From Rubritepida sp. (GTDB lineage Bacteria; Pseudomonadota; Alphaproteobacteria; Acetobacterales; Acetobacteraceae), in NCBI GenBank assembly GCA_007129145.1, contig SKWC01000018.1, positions 1 through 6,884 on the forward strand: a DNA stretch of 6,884 nt, given 5' to 3'. Under the pieces are notes generated by a model. That model searched no databases. It was not told the DNA's origin and was given only the letters and a program-made list of their open reading frames with translations. Shown here one piece after another: positions 1-5,605 of the stretch (positions within the stretch are counted from its first letter, which is position 1; every line of letters starts with the position of its first letter). Position numbers and translations under genes: made by a program.

Positions 1-366
1 AGCGCCGAGGCGCGCTGGCTGGATGAGCGCCGCGCCACGCTGAAGGCGGATTTCGGCGAAGCCGCAACCCTGGCCTTCGAGAGCACGGAGGCGCGCGTCG
101 CCGGCCCGCTGGCGGCCTTCGACCGGATGCTGGCGCAGGGCCGGCGGGGCCTGACCTTCCAGCGCTTCAAGGGCCTGGGCGAGATGAACCCGGACCAGCT
201 GTGGAAGACCACCCTCGACCCCGCCACCCGCACCCTGCTGCGGGTGCGCGTGGCCGACGCCGAGGACGCCGAGAGCGTCTTCTCCACCCTGATGGGCGAG
301 GTGGTGGAACCCCGCCGCGAGTTCATCGTGGGCAACGCGCTGAAGGTGGCGAACCTCGACGTGTGA
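1..366 (+). CDS. gyrB: DNA gyrase subunit B, C-terminal fragment (5' end outside window)
   Basis: This is the last 121 residues of the ATPase/TOPRIM subunit of DNA gyrase, which with GyrA introduces negative supercoils into the chromosome. The reading frame is open from base 1 to the TGA at 364-366, so the start lies outside the window. The diagnostic block is RFKGLGEMNPDQLW (about residues 56-69 of the fragment), followed by a TTLDP motif, the STLMGEVVEPRREFI segment and the terminal NALKVANLDV. This tail is typical of GyrB. The paralogue ParE usually has a different residue pattern after KGLGEM and a different C-terminus, so I call gyrB rather than parE. Nothing is broken in the visible part. 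The next gene is convergent and ends 24 bp downstream, so gyrB is the last gene of its transcript. Confidence 0.97.
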   Translation, partial: SAEARWLDERRATLKADFGEAATLAFESTEARVAGPLAAFDRMLAQGRRGLTFQRFKGLGEMNPDQLWKTTLDPATRTLLRVRVADAEDAESVFSTLMGEVVEPRREFIVGNALKVANLDV

Positions 367-376
367 AGGGAAGGGG

Positions 377-392
377 GAGGGGGCGCCCCCTC
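377..392. terminator. Perfect 16-bp GC palindrome in the gyrB convergent junction, possible bidirectional terminator
   Basis: The sequence GAGGGGGCGCCCCCTC equals its own reverse complement. As RNA it could fold into a six-pair stem with a GCGC loop on either strand. It lies 11 bp after the gyrB stop and overlaps the stop codon of the convergent gene (391-393). There is no T-rich tract on either side, so it is not a classic intrinsic terminator. Its placement between two convergent 3' ends is the main argument for a role in termination or RNA end protection. Confidence 0.3.
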
Positions 393-2316
393 ACCCCTCC
401 TCGCGCCAGAACATCAGCCCGCCGCCATCCAGCCGCCGGCCCTCGCGCTGCAGCACGTAGTTGCGGTCGGGCAGGGTGATGAGGATGCGATCGCCGGTGG
501 CCTCCTCATAGGTGCCGGCGACCTTGCCCTCCGTGCCGCGCTCGGTCAGCACCACGCGGCCCTCCTCCTCGAACTCCAGCCGCATCCGCCCATCGCGCAG
601 CGCGTAGCTCCGCCCCGCCAGCGGCCCTGCCTCGGCGGCGTTGACCACGGAGCGGATCTCCCCCTCGCGCGCTCGGATCGCGGCGATGAAGCGCTGGCGC
701 GTGAGTTCCGCGGCACCCGGCCAGGCCTCCTCCGGGACGCCGCGGCGCCGCAGCATCATCAGCGTCTCATCGGTGGCGGGCATGGCGGCGAGTTCGCGCT
801 CCATCTCGCCCAGCGCACCCTCGGCCACGGCCGAGAGGCTCTTGCCGGCATTCTCCGCGAAGGCCGTGAGGGCGGCACGGTCCACATGGCGGCCCATCCC
901 CACCCCCTGCTGCCACAGCCGCAGCCCGTCGCGCAGCCCGTCCATACCCGCGGGTAGGGCGATCATCTCGGCCAGGGTGGCGTTCAGCGCGGCGTGCGCC
1001 ATCTCGCCGCTGCGGGCCTCGATGCGGCCCCGCAATTCCGCCGCCGCGTCGCCCAGGGCGAAGATTTCCCGGCTGCGCAGCATCTGCTCCGCCTCGGCCA
1101 CGCCTTCCGCGCTGGAGGGCAGGCTCTCGATGCGCGCGCGCATGGCGGCGACCATGGCCGCGCGGACCTGCTCCCGGCGTGCCTCGATGCTGGCCGTCAC
1201 CTCGGCCTGCGCCGCCTCGGGCAGCTGGCGCAGGGTGAAGACGCGGCCCATGCTGTCCAGCAGGCGCAAGCCCTCAAGGTCATCGCTCGCCTCGGCCGCT
1301 TGGCTCTGGAAGCGGCGCACCGCCGCCACGACCACCGCCTGGCGCCGTTCCTCCAGGGCCTGCTGCACCTCGAGCTGCGCGGCTTCGGGCAGCTGGCGCA
1401 GGGTGAAGTCGCGGCCCAGCCGGTCCAGCTGGCTGAGGCCGGCGGCATCTTCGCTGACCTCCGCGGCCCGTTCCGCGTAGCCGCGCACCATGGCCAGGAC
1501 GACGGCCGCCCGCCTTCCCTCCAGCGCCGCTTCCATGGCCGGATGGTCCTCGGGCGCCACGCCGCGATCCGCCAGATCCTGCTGCGCCAGGCGATCCAGC
1601 TGGCGCAGCCCCTGCAGATCCTCGGGTACCGCCTGCAGCTCGGCCAGCCGCGCCTCGCGCGCCTGCTGGCGGCGCAGCGGCACCTGGGCGGCGGCGACCG
1701 GGGCGATCAGCGCCTCCGCATCCTGCGGCAGCAAGCCGCGACGGGCCGACACCAGCGCAAGCGCAGGCCGCCTAGCCTCGCCGCGCACCCGGCGCGCGGC
1801 TTCCCGCGCGGCCTCCAGCGCATCGTTGTTGTCCGCGCCGGGCAGCACCGCGAACAACGGGCCAATGCTGGGATCGAAGGGTGCTTCCGCCAGCGCGGCC
1901 AGCGCGTCGCGCGTGCTCTCCAGGCTGCGTTCGCGGGTCTGGACGAAGGGCGTGACCGAGCGGATCACCTCGCCGCGCATGTCGCGGAAGGTGGCGCGGT
2001 GATCGCCCAGGCCGCGGTCGCTCATGCAGCGACTGAGGGCCGTGCTGAGCGCCCGGGTATCCTCCGTGCTCCATTCCAGCACCGGCGCGCCGAAGGTCCG
2101 TGTCGTGAGCGGCGATGCATAAAGGGTCGGCAGTTCGCGCGTTGTGAAACCCCCAAGCCCGGGCCAGCCGAGCGTGAGTGCCTCGCCCGGTTGTTTCGTT
2201 GCCTCGCCGTACCAGGTGAGGATGGTGGTGCAGTCGGGGATCCTGAAGGATTGCGCCGAGGCCATGCCGGGAAGCAGCAGCGTGGCCAGCACCAGTGTCC
2301 GGATCGGGGCGTTCAT
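391..2316 (-). CDS. Exported protein of unknown function with tandem ~56-residue helical repeats and a beta-rich C-terminal domain
   Basis: I do not recognise this 641-residue protein as a named family. The chosen start (ATG at 2316, MNAPIRT) has an AGGAGAA ribosome-binding site six bases upstream. It places a clean Sec signal peptide at residues 1-21 (Arg6, a hydrophobic LVLATLLL core, ASA cleavage before Gln22). A start 19 codons further upstream (2373) would bury that signal. The mature protein has only two cysteines, Cys29 and Cys97, both near the N-terminus, which could form a disulfide. Residues about 216-558 consist of five to six diverged repeats of 55-61 residues (about 216-276, 277-332, 333-388, 389-443, 444-501, 502-558). 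Each carries a GL-x-x-LD or similar motif and most end in an E-x-RR-like helix; predicted content is alpha-helical and rich in Ala, Glu and Arg. Residues about 564-641 change character to alternating beta-like strands (YALRDGRMRLEF, GRVVLTE, GTYEE, DRILITL, NYVLQR), resembling small lipocalin-like or MliC-like sheets. Location is inferred to be periplasmic; I see no lipobox or other membrane segment. It is convergent with gyrB and probably has its own promoter. Confidence 0.85.
   Translation of the reverse strand: MNAPIRTLVLATLLLPGMASAQSFRIPDCTTILTWYGEATKQPGEALTLGWPGLGGFTTRELPTLYASPLTTRTFGAPVLEWSTEDTRALSTALSRCMSDRGLGDHRATFRDMRGEVIRSVTPFVQTRERSLESTRDALAALAEAPFDPSIGPLFAVLPGADNNDALEAAREAARRVRGEARRPALALVSARRGLLPQDAEALIAPVAAAQVPLRRQQAREARLAELQAVPEDLQGLRQLDRLAQQDLADRGVAPEDHPAMEAALEGRRAAVVLAMVRGYAERAAEVSEDAAGLSQLDRLGRDFTLRQLPEAAQLEVQQALEERRQAVVVAAVRRFQSQAAEASDDLEGLRLLDSMGRVFTLRQLPEAAQAEVTASIEARREQVRAAMVAAMRARIESLPSSAEGVAEAEQMLRSREIFALGDAAAELRGRIEARSGEMAHAALNATLAEMIALPAGMDGLRDGLRLWQQGVGMGRHVDRAALTAFAENAGKSLSAVAEGALGEMERELAAMPATDETLMMLRRRGVPEEAWPGAAELTRQRFIAAIRAREGEIRSVVNAAEAGPLAGRSYALRDGRMRLEFEEEGRVVLTERGTEGKVAGTYEEATGDRILITLPDRNYVLQREGRRLDGGGLMFWREEG
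1217..1408 (-). repeat. DNA-level direct repeat inside the tandem-repeat gene (copies at 1217-1240 and 1385-1408)
   Basis: Two 24-base stretches are identical and lie 168 bp apart, exactly 56 codons. Comparing 1201-1260 with 1369-1428 by hand gives 52 of 60 identical bases. On the minus strand they encode the FTLRQLPEAA segment of the second and third protein repeats (Phe304 and Phe360). The match shows that the 56-residue unit arose by in-frame tandem duplication and that this pair is the youngest or most homogenised in the array. Confidence 0.85.
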
Positions 2317-2322
2317 GGGCCG

Positions 2323-2329
2323 TTCTCCT
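2323..2329 (-). promoter_or_regulatory. Ribosome-binding site fixing the start of the tandem-repeat protein
   Basis: On the minus strand the bases read AGGAGAA, with six bases before the ATG at 2316. No comparable site precedes the longer in-frame start at 2373. This decides the start and the signal peptide call. Confidence 0.75.
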
Positions 2330-2345
2330 GTGTTCTGGTCGCGGC

Positions 2346-2373
2346 AGCCTAGCAGCCATGCCCCTCGCTGCAA
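2346..2373 (-). promoter_or_regulatory. Candidate sigma-70-type promoter for the tandem-repeat protein gene
   Basis: On the minus strand a TTGCAG hexamer (2368-2373) is followed after 16 bases by TAGGCT (2346-2351). This would start transcription near 2339 and leave a leader of about 23 bases containing the AGGAGAA site. It lies in the 114-bp gap (2317-2430) downstream of the M3 peptidase, where no convincing terminator hairpin is visible. The gene could therefore also receive read-through from the upstream unit. The match is by eye and the consensus in GC-rich alphaproteobacteria is loose. Confidence 0.35.
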
Positions 2374-2430
2374 TGCTGCGATGGCAGGCGCGGTCCCGCC
2401 CGGCCCTGCGTGCCCCCCATCGCCAAGGTG

Positions 2431-4098
2431 TCAGCCCAGCGCCGCCTCGGCCTCGCGCACCGCATCGGCCAGCGCCCCCGGCGCGAAGGGCGAGGCGAGG
2501 CCGGCCGAGGCCACCAGCCCCTGGAAGGGCAGGGAGCCGCCACGGCCGCACAGCGCCACATATTCGGCCAGCGCGCCCTCCGGGTCGCGCCGCGCGCGCA
2601 GCCAGAACTGCAGCGCGCAGCACAGCGCCAGCGTGTAGTCGATGTAGTAGAAGGGCGAGTTGTAGATGTGCTGCTTCGCCTGCCAGCGCCCGCCCTTGGC
2701 CGGGTATTCGAGGTCCCCGTAGTCGGTCCAGGGCATGTAGAGCGCCTCCAGGCGCTGCCACATCGCGTGGCGCTCCGCGGGGGTGGCGTCGGGATAGGCA
2801 TGGACCTGGTGCTGGAAGTGGTCCACGCAGGCGCCATAGGGCAGGAAGCACAGCGAGGAGATGAGGTGCATCCGCCGGAAGCGCTCGGCCTCTGCCTCGC
2901 CCACCAGCAGCCCGATATGCGGGTGCGTCAGGAACTCCAGCGACATGGAGTGGATCTCGGCTGCCTCCATGCCGGGCCAGAGCTGGTCGAGGCCGGGCAG
3001 GTCGCGGCTTTCCCAGCATTGGAAGGCGTGGCCCATCTCATGGGTGAAGACGCCGATGTCGTGGTGGGTGCCGTTGAAATTGGCGAAGATGAAGGGCGCG
3101 CCGGTGGTGGGGAAGGCGGTGCAGAAGCCGCCGCCCGCCTTGCCCGGGCGGTTGCGCAGATCAAGGAAGCCGCCCGCCGCCATGCCGCGGAAGAAGCCGG
3201 CCAGCCGCGGGTCCATCCGGTCGAACATGGTTTGCGCGGCGCCCAGCAGCGCGTCATGGTCGCCCGCGGGGCCGGGATTGCCCTCGGGGTCGATCAGCGC
3301 CTCGTCCCAGTAGCGCAGCCGGTCCCAGCCATGGCGGCGGCGGCGCTGCTCCAGCAGGCGGTGCACCAGGGGGACCACCTGCTCGACCACCTCGCGGCGA
3401 TACCGCGCCACATCGAGGGGGCCGTAGTCCAGCCGCCGCATCCGGCGGTAGGCCAGCGCGGTGAAATCGGCATCGCCCAGCTTCACCGCCATGCCGTGGC
3501 GCAGCTTCACCAGCCGGTCGTAGATCTCGTCCAGCTCCGCGCCGTTCTGGGCGAAGAAGCCCCAGCGCGCGACCTCGGCGGCGTGGCGCGTCTCGCGGTC
3601 GGGGGATTCCGCGAAGGGCGCGAGGCCCGAGAGGTTCAGCTCCTGACCGGCGAAGGGGATCTTCGCCCCGGCCAGCAGCGCGGTGTAGCGCGCCGACAGC
3701 CGGCTTTCCTCCTCCAGATCGCCGGCGATGGCGGGGTCGAAGGTGGTGATGTCGCATTCCCACAGCGCCGGGCTGTGCGCGCCCAGCGCCTGGGCGATGG
3801 CGGCGCGGTCCACCTCGGCCAGCAGGCGGCGCTTCATCGTGGTGTCATGGCCCTGCACCACCGGGGCCATGGCGTCGGCGTGCTCGCGCTCGGCCCGGGC
3901 GGCGGGGTCCGTGGTGTCCTGGGAGAAGCGCAGATGCGCCAGCGCCATCCAGGCGTCGGTCTCGCGCCGCAGCGCATCCCAGGCGGCGAGCGTGCCCGGC
4001 ACATCGCCGGGCAGGGCGGCGTGCAGGGCGGCGTAGCGCGCGGCCAGCGCCTCGGGTTCGGGCCGGGGTGCCGCGATGTCGGCGAAGCGCTGGTCCAT
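2431..4098 (-). CDS. M3 family oligoendopeptidase (PepF-like zinc metallopeptidase)
   Basis: This 555-residue cytosolic zinc protease should cleave short peptides, as thimet-oligopeptidase and PepF relatives do. The zinc site is complete: HEMGH at residues 353-357 supplies two histidines and the catalytic Glu354. The third ligand is Glu381 in EIHSMSLEF, matching the E-x-x-S helix of the family. A C-terminal substrate-binding region is also visible at His477 and Tyr479 and in the aromatic run FYYIDY (483-488). The first ~190 residues form the family's N-terminal helical lobe. The start ATG at 4098 (MDQRFAD) is chosen because a GAGG ribosome-binding site lies nine bases upstream and overlaps the stop codon of the preceding hydrolase gene. 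The frame stays open far upstream, but only because of GC-rich composition. There is no signal peptide. The length is in the usual 550-610 range and the gene appears intact. The specific peptide substrate cannot be told from sequence. Confidence 0.93.
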   Translation of the reverse strand: MDQRFADIAAPRPEPEALAARYAALHAALPGDVPGTLAAWDALRRETDAWMALAHLRFSQDTTDPAARAEREHADAMAPVVQGHDTTMKRRLLAEVDRAAIAQALGAHSPALWECDITTFDPAIAGDLEEESRLSARYTALLAGAKIPFAGQELNLSGLAPFAESPDRETRHAAEVARWGFFAQNGAELDEIYDRLVKLRHGMAVKLGDADFTALAYRRMRRLDYGPLDVARYRREVVEQVVPLVHRLLEQRRRRHGWDRLRYWDEALIDPEGNPGPAGDHDALLGAAQTMFDRMDPRLAGFFRGMAAGGFLDLRNRPGKAGGGFCTAFPTTGAPFIFANFNGTHHDIGVFTHEMGHAFQCWESRDLPGLDQLWPGMEAAEIHSMSLEFLTHPHIGLLVGEAEAERFRRMHLISSLCFLPYGACVDHFQHQVHAYPDATPAERHAMWQRLEALYMPWTDYGDLEYPAKGGRWQAKQHIYNSPFYYIDYTLALCCALQFWLRARRDPEGALAEYVALCGRGGSLPFQGLVASAGLASPFAPGALADAVREAEAALG

Positions 4099-4107
4099 GG
4101 GCGGCGG

Positions 4108-4111
4108 CCTC
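4108..4111 (-). promoter_or_regulatory. Ribosome-binding site of the M3 peptidase overlapping the upstream stop codon
   Basis: On the minus strand the hydrolase stop TGA runs directly into GAGG (shared bases at 4110-4111), nine bases before the peptidase ATG at 4098. The two coding regions are separated by only 11 bp. This geometry predicts translational coupling and supports the 4098 start. Confidence 0.55.
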
Positions 4112-4811
4112 AGCCCAGGTGCTCGACCAGGAATTCGGCGGTGCGGCCGTTCGCGATGGTGGCCGCGCGCGCGTCCCAGGCGTGGCCGCCCATGCGGGCG
4201 AAGGCATGGTCCACGCCCGGATAGACATGGGCGGCGACCTTCGCATTGCCCTTCACCCCGGCCAGGATGGCGGCCTGCGCCTCGGCGGGGACGAACTTGT
4301 CCTTCTCGGCGATGTGCATCAGCAGCGGCCCGCGCATCTTCGCCGCGCCATCCAGCATGCCCTCGATGCCCACGCCGTAGTAGCTGACGTTGCAATCGGC
4401 ATCGCTGCCGACGGCGGTCTTCCACGCCATGCGCCCGCCCAGGCAGAAGCCCATGGTGCCGACCTTGCCGTTGCAGCCTTCCAGCTTGCGCGCGGCCGCG
4501 ATGGTGGCCGTGAGGTCCGCGAGGCCCTTGTCCTGGTCGAAGCCGTTGAACAGGGCGAAGGCCTTGTCCCACTGCGCCTGGCCGGCGTCGGGGTCGAGGT
4601 CCACGCCAGGCTCCTGGCGCCAGAACAGGTCGGGGGCCACGGCGATGAAGCCCATGTCGGCCACCCAGGCGGACAGCGCGCGCATGGCGGCGTTCACGCC
4701 GAAGATCTCCTGGATCATCACCACCGCCCCGGCGGGGGTGGCCTTGGGCATAACGACCAGCGCGTCGAAGCTGCCGCTGCCGTCGGTCGCGGGAATGGAA
4801 ATGCGGGTCAT
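4110..4811 (-). CDS. Dienelactone hydrolase family alpha/beta hydrolase
   Basis: This 233-residue protein is a cytosolic alpha/beta hydrolase of the carboxymethylenebutenolidase type, which opens lactone or ester bonds. The catalytic triad falls at the positions known for Pseudomonas dienelactone hydrolase: nucleophile Cys123 in GFCLGG, Asp171 in EKDKFVP and His202 in GVDHAF. The oxyanion-side glutamate is present in IQEIFG (Glu35), and Arg206 follows the histidine. The region corresponding to the second substrate arginine of the classic enzyme (near residue 81) reads AGQAQWDK with no arginine, so the natural substrate is probably not dienelactone itself. The start at 4811 (MTRISIP) is chosen over an ATG 13 codons upstream because it is preceded by GGAGG with seven bases of spacing. 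It is the first gene of a tight pair with the M3 peptidase and divergent from the DUF3047 gene. No chlorocatechol or other aromatic-degradation genes are nearby. The family call is secure and the substrate unknown. Confidence 0.93.
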   Translation of the reverse strand: MTRISIPATDGSGSFDALVVMPKATPAGAVVMIQEIFGVNAAMRALSAWVADMGFIAVAPDLFWRQEPGVDLDPDAGQAQWDKAFALFNGFDQDKGLADLTATIAAARKLEGCNGKVGTMGFCLGGRMAWKTAVGSDADCNVSYYGVGIEGMLDGAAKMRGPLLMHIAEKDKFVPAEAQAAILAGVKGNAKVAAHVYPGVDHAFARMGGHAWDARAATIANGRTAEFLVEHLG

Positions 4812-4860
4812 GGCGCGCCCTCCCTTGGCTTGCTCCTGTTCCGGGCGCATCTAACGCAGA
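4812..4860. promoter_or_regulatory. Short divergent promoter region between the hydrolase unit and the DUF3047 unit
   Basis: Forty-nine bases separate two divergent start codons, so promoters for both directions must lie here or inside the opposing genes. On the plus strand TTGCTC (4830-4835) is followed after 16 bases by TAACGC (4852-4857), which would start transcription at about the 4861 ATG. On the minus strand TTAGAT (4849-4854) could act as a -10 box giving a leader of about 30 bases, without a clear -35. The two candidate -10 boxes overlap, so transcription in the two directions might compete. All hexamer matches are weak. Confidence 0.3.
4819..4826 (-). promoter_or_regulatory. Ribosome-binding site fixing the start of the dienelactone hydrolase homologue
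   Basis: On the minus strand the sequence reads AAGGGAGG, with the GGAGG core ending seven bases before the ATG at 4811. This favours MTRISIP over the longer N-terminus beginning at 4850, whose extra residues (RPEQEQAKGGRA) look unlike the start of this family. Confidence 0.7.
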
Positions 4861-5586
4861 ATGCTGCGCCGCGCCATGCTGACCACGCTTATCGCCGCCC
4901 TGCCGGGCGTCGGCGCGCGCGCCGATGCGCCGCAGGATGGGGCGCCGCAGGATGGGGCGCCGCTCGACGAAGCACTGGCCCGCGCCGGCTGGCGGCATGA
5001 GAACTACCCCGGCATGCGGCCCGGCCGCTTCCGCGCCGCGCCTCAGGATGGCGTGGCGATCAGCGCCAGCGCGGGCGGCAGCTTCATCTGGCGGCCCCTC
5101 GGCGGCGCGCCCGCCTGCCTGTCCTGGCGCTGGCGCGTGGATGAAGGCCCGCCGCCCACCGACCTGACCCGCCGTGGCGGCGAGGACCGGGCCATCTCCC
5201 TCACCATCGGCTTCGCCGGCTGGCCCACCCGCGCCACGCTGTGGCAGCGCACCCAGCACGCCTTCGCGCAATCGGCGGCGGGCGCGCACCGCCTGCCGCG
5301 CTCGGCGCTGATCTATGTCTGGGGCGGCACGGGCGATGAGCCCGATGCCTTCTTCAGCCCCTGGATGGCCGGTCTGGGCAAGGTGCGCCGGATGCGCCCG
5401 GCGCTGGCGCCGCGCGGCGAATGGTTCGAGGAGCGCGTGGATCTCGCCGGTGATTGGCGCCGCGCCTTCGGCGGCCCGCCGCCGCCCTTGCAGGAGATCG
5501 CCATCGGCACAGATGCCGACAACACGCGCAGCCGGGTCGCGGCGCGCGTGGACCAGATCCGTCTCAACGCCTGCCCCACCGACTGA
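4861..5586 (+). CDS. Secreted DUF3047 family protein
   Basis: The 241-residue product matches the DUF3047 pattern as I remember it: LSWRWRVD at residues 87-94, a central strand region with ISLTIGF, a YVWGG segment, a GEWFEERVDLAGDWRRAFG stretch and the C-terminal TDADNT motif at 217-222. Members are exported proteins of unknown biochemical role with a predicted beta-sandwich fold. A Sec signal is visible: MLRRAM, hydrophobic LTTLIAALPGVG, and A-R-A cleavage before Asp22. Just after it lies a duplicated APQDG motif (23-32). The start at 4861 has no clear ribosome-binding site. A second ATG at 4876 (codon 6) would remove the two arginines and weaken the signal, so 4861 is preferred. The gene lies 19 bp upstream of a flavin reductase and is probably cotranscribed with it. 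No operon partner explains its function. Confidence 0.85.
   Translation: MLRRAMLTTLIAALPGVGARADAPQDGAPQDGAPLDEALARAGWRHENYPGMRPGRFRAAPQDGVAISASAGGSFIWRPLGGAPACLSWRWRVDEGPPPTDLTRRGGEDRAISLTIGFAGWPTRATLWQRTQHAFAQSAAGAHRLPRSALIYVWGGTGDEPDAFFSPWMAGLGKVRRMRPALAPRGEWFEERVDLAGDWRRAFGGPPPPLQEIAIGTDADNTRSRVAARVDQIRLNACPTD
4927..4963 (+). repeat. 15-bp tandem repeat (about 2.5 copies) encoding APQDG units
   Basis: The unit GCGCCGCAGGATGGG repeats head to tail, with identity at period 15 through position 4963. It encodes two consecutive APQDG pentapeptides followed by a diverged APLDE, directly after the predicted signal peptide cleavage site. Because 15 is a multiple of three, copy-number change by slippage would keep the frame and only alter linker length. 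Confidence 0.85.
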
Positions 5587-5588
5587 CC

Positions 5589-5594
5589 AAGGAG
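5589..5594 (+). promoter_or_regulatory. Ribosome-binding site of the flavin reductase
   Basis: AAGGAG begins three bases after the DUF3047 stop codon and lies 11 bases before the ATG at 5606. It is the only good site here, and the long spacing is tolerated. It supports the 5606 start and an operon with the upstream gene. Confidence 0.6.
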
Positions 5595-5605
5595 CCTCTC
5601 CGCCC

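Noticed and set aside
1..366. Alternative call of the left-edge gene as parE (topoisomerase IV subunit B)
   Set aside because: The MNPDQLW block and the terminal NALKVANLDV are the GyrB pattern and not the ParE one.
994..2352. A 452-codon plus-strand open frame antisense to the repeat protein gene
   Set aside because: Its apparent repeats (GQLAQGE and similar) are the antisense image of the FTLRQLPEAA repeats. The minus frame has a signal peptide and a ribosome-binding site; this one has neither.
2386..2412. Possible terminator hairpin downstream of the M3 peptidase (GGCG...CGCC)
   Set aside because: Only about four base pairs with a six-base loop and no T-tract; chance pairing is expected at this GC content.
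1772..3019. A 415-codon minus-strand frame spanning the gap between the peptidase and repeat-protein genes
   Set aside because: It overlaps both genes out of frame and its composition (Arg, Ala, Gly, Pro) is that of a +1 shadow. No domain is recognisable.
2410..4224. A 604-codon plus-strand open frame antisense to the M3 peptidase
   Set aside because: Rich in His, Gln, Arg, Ala and Gly with no recognisable domain. The opposite strand encodes a peptidase with an intact zinc site, so this is a mirror frame.
4068..5000. A 310-codon plus-strand frame antisense to the hydrolase
   Set aside because: The opposing frame carries a complete Cys-Asp-His triad at canonical positions; this frame shows no motif.
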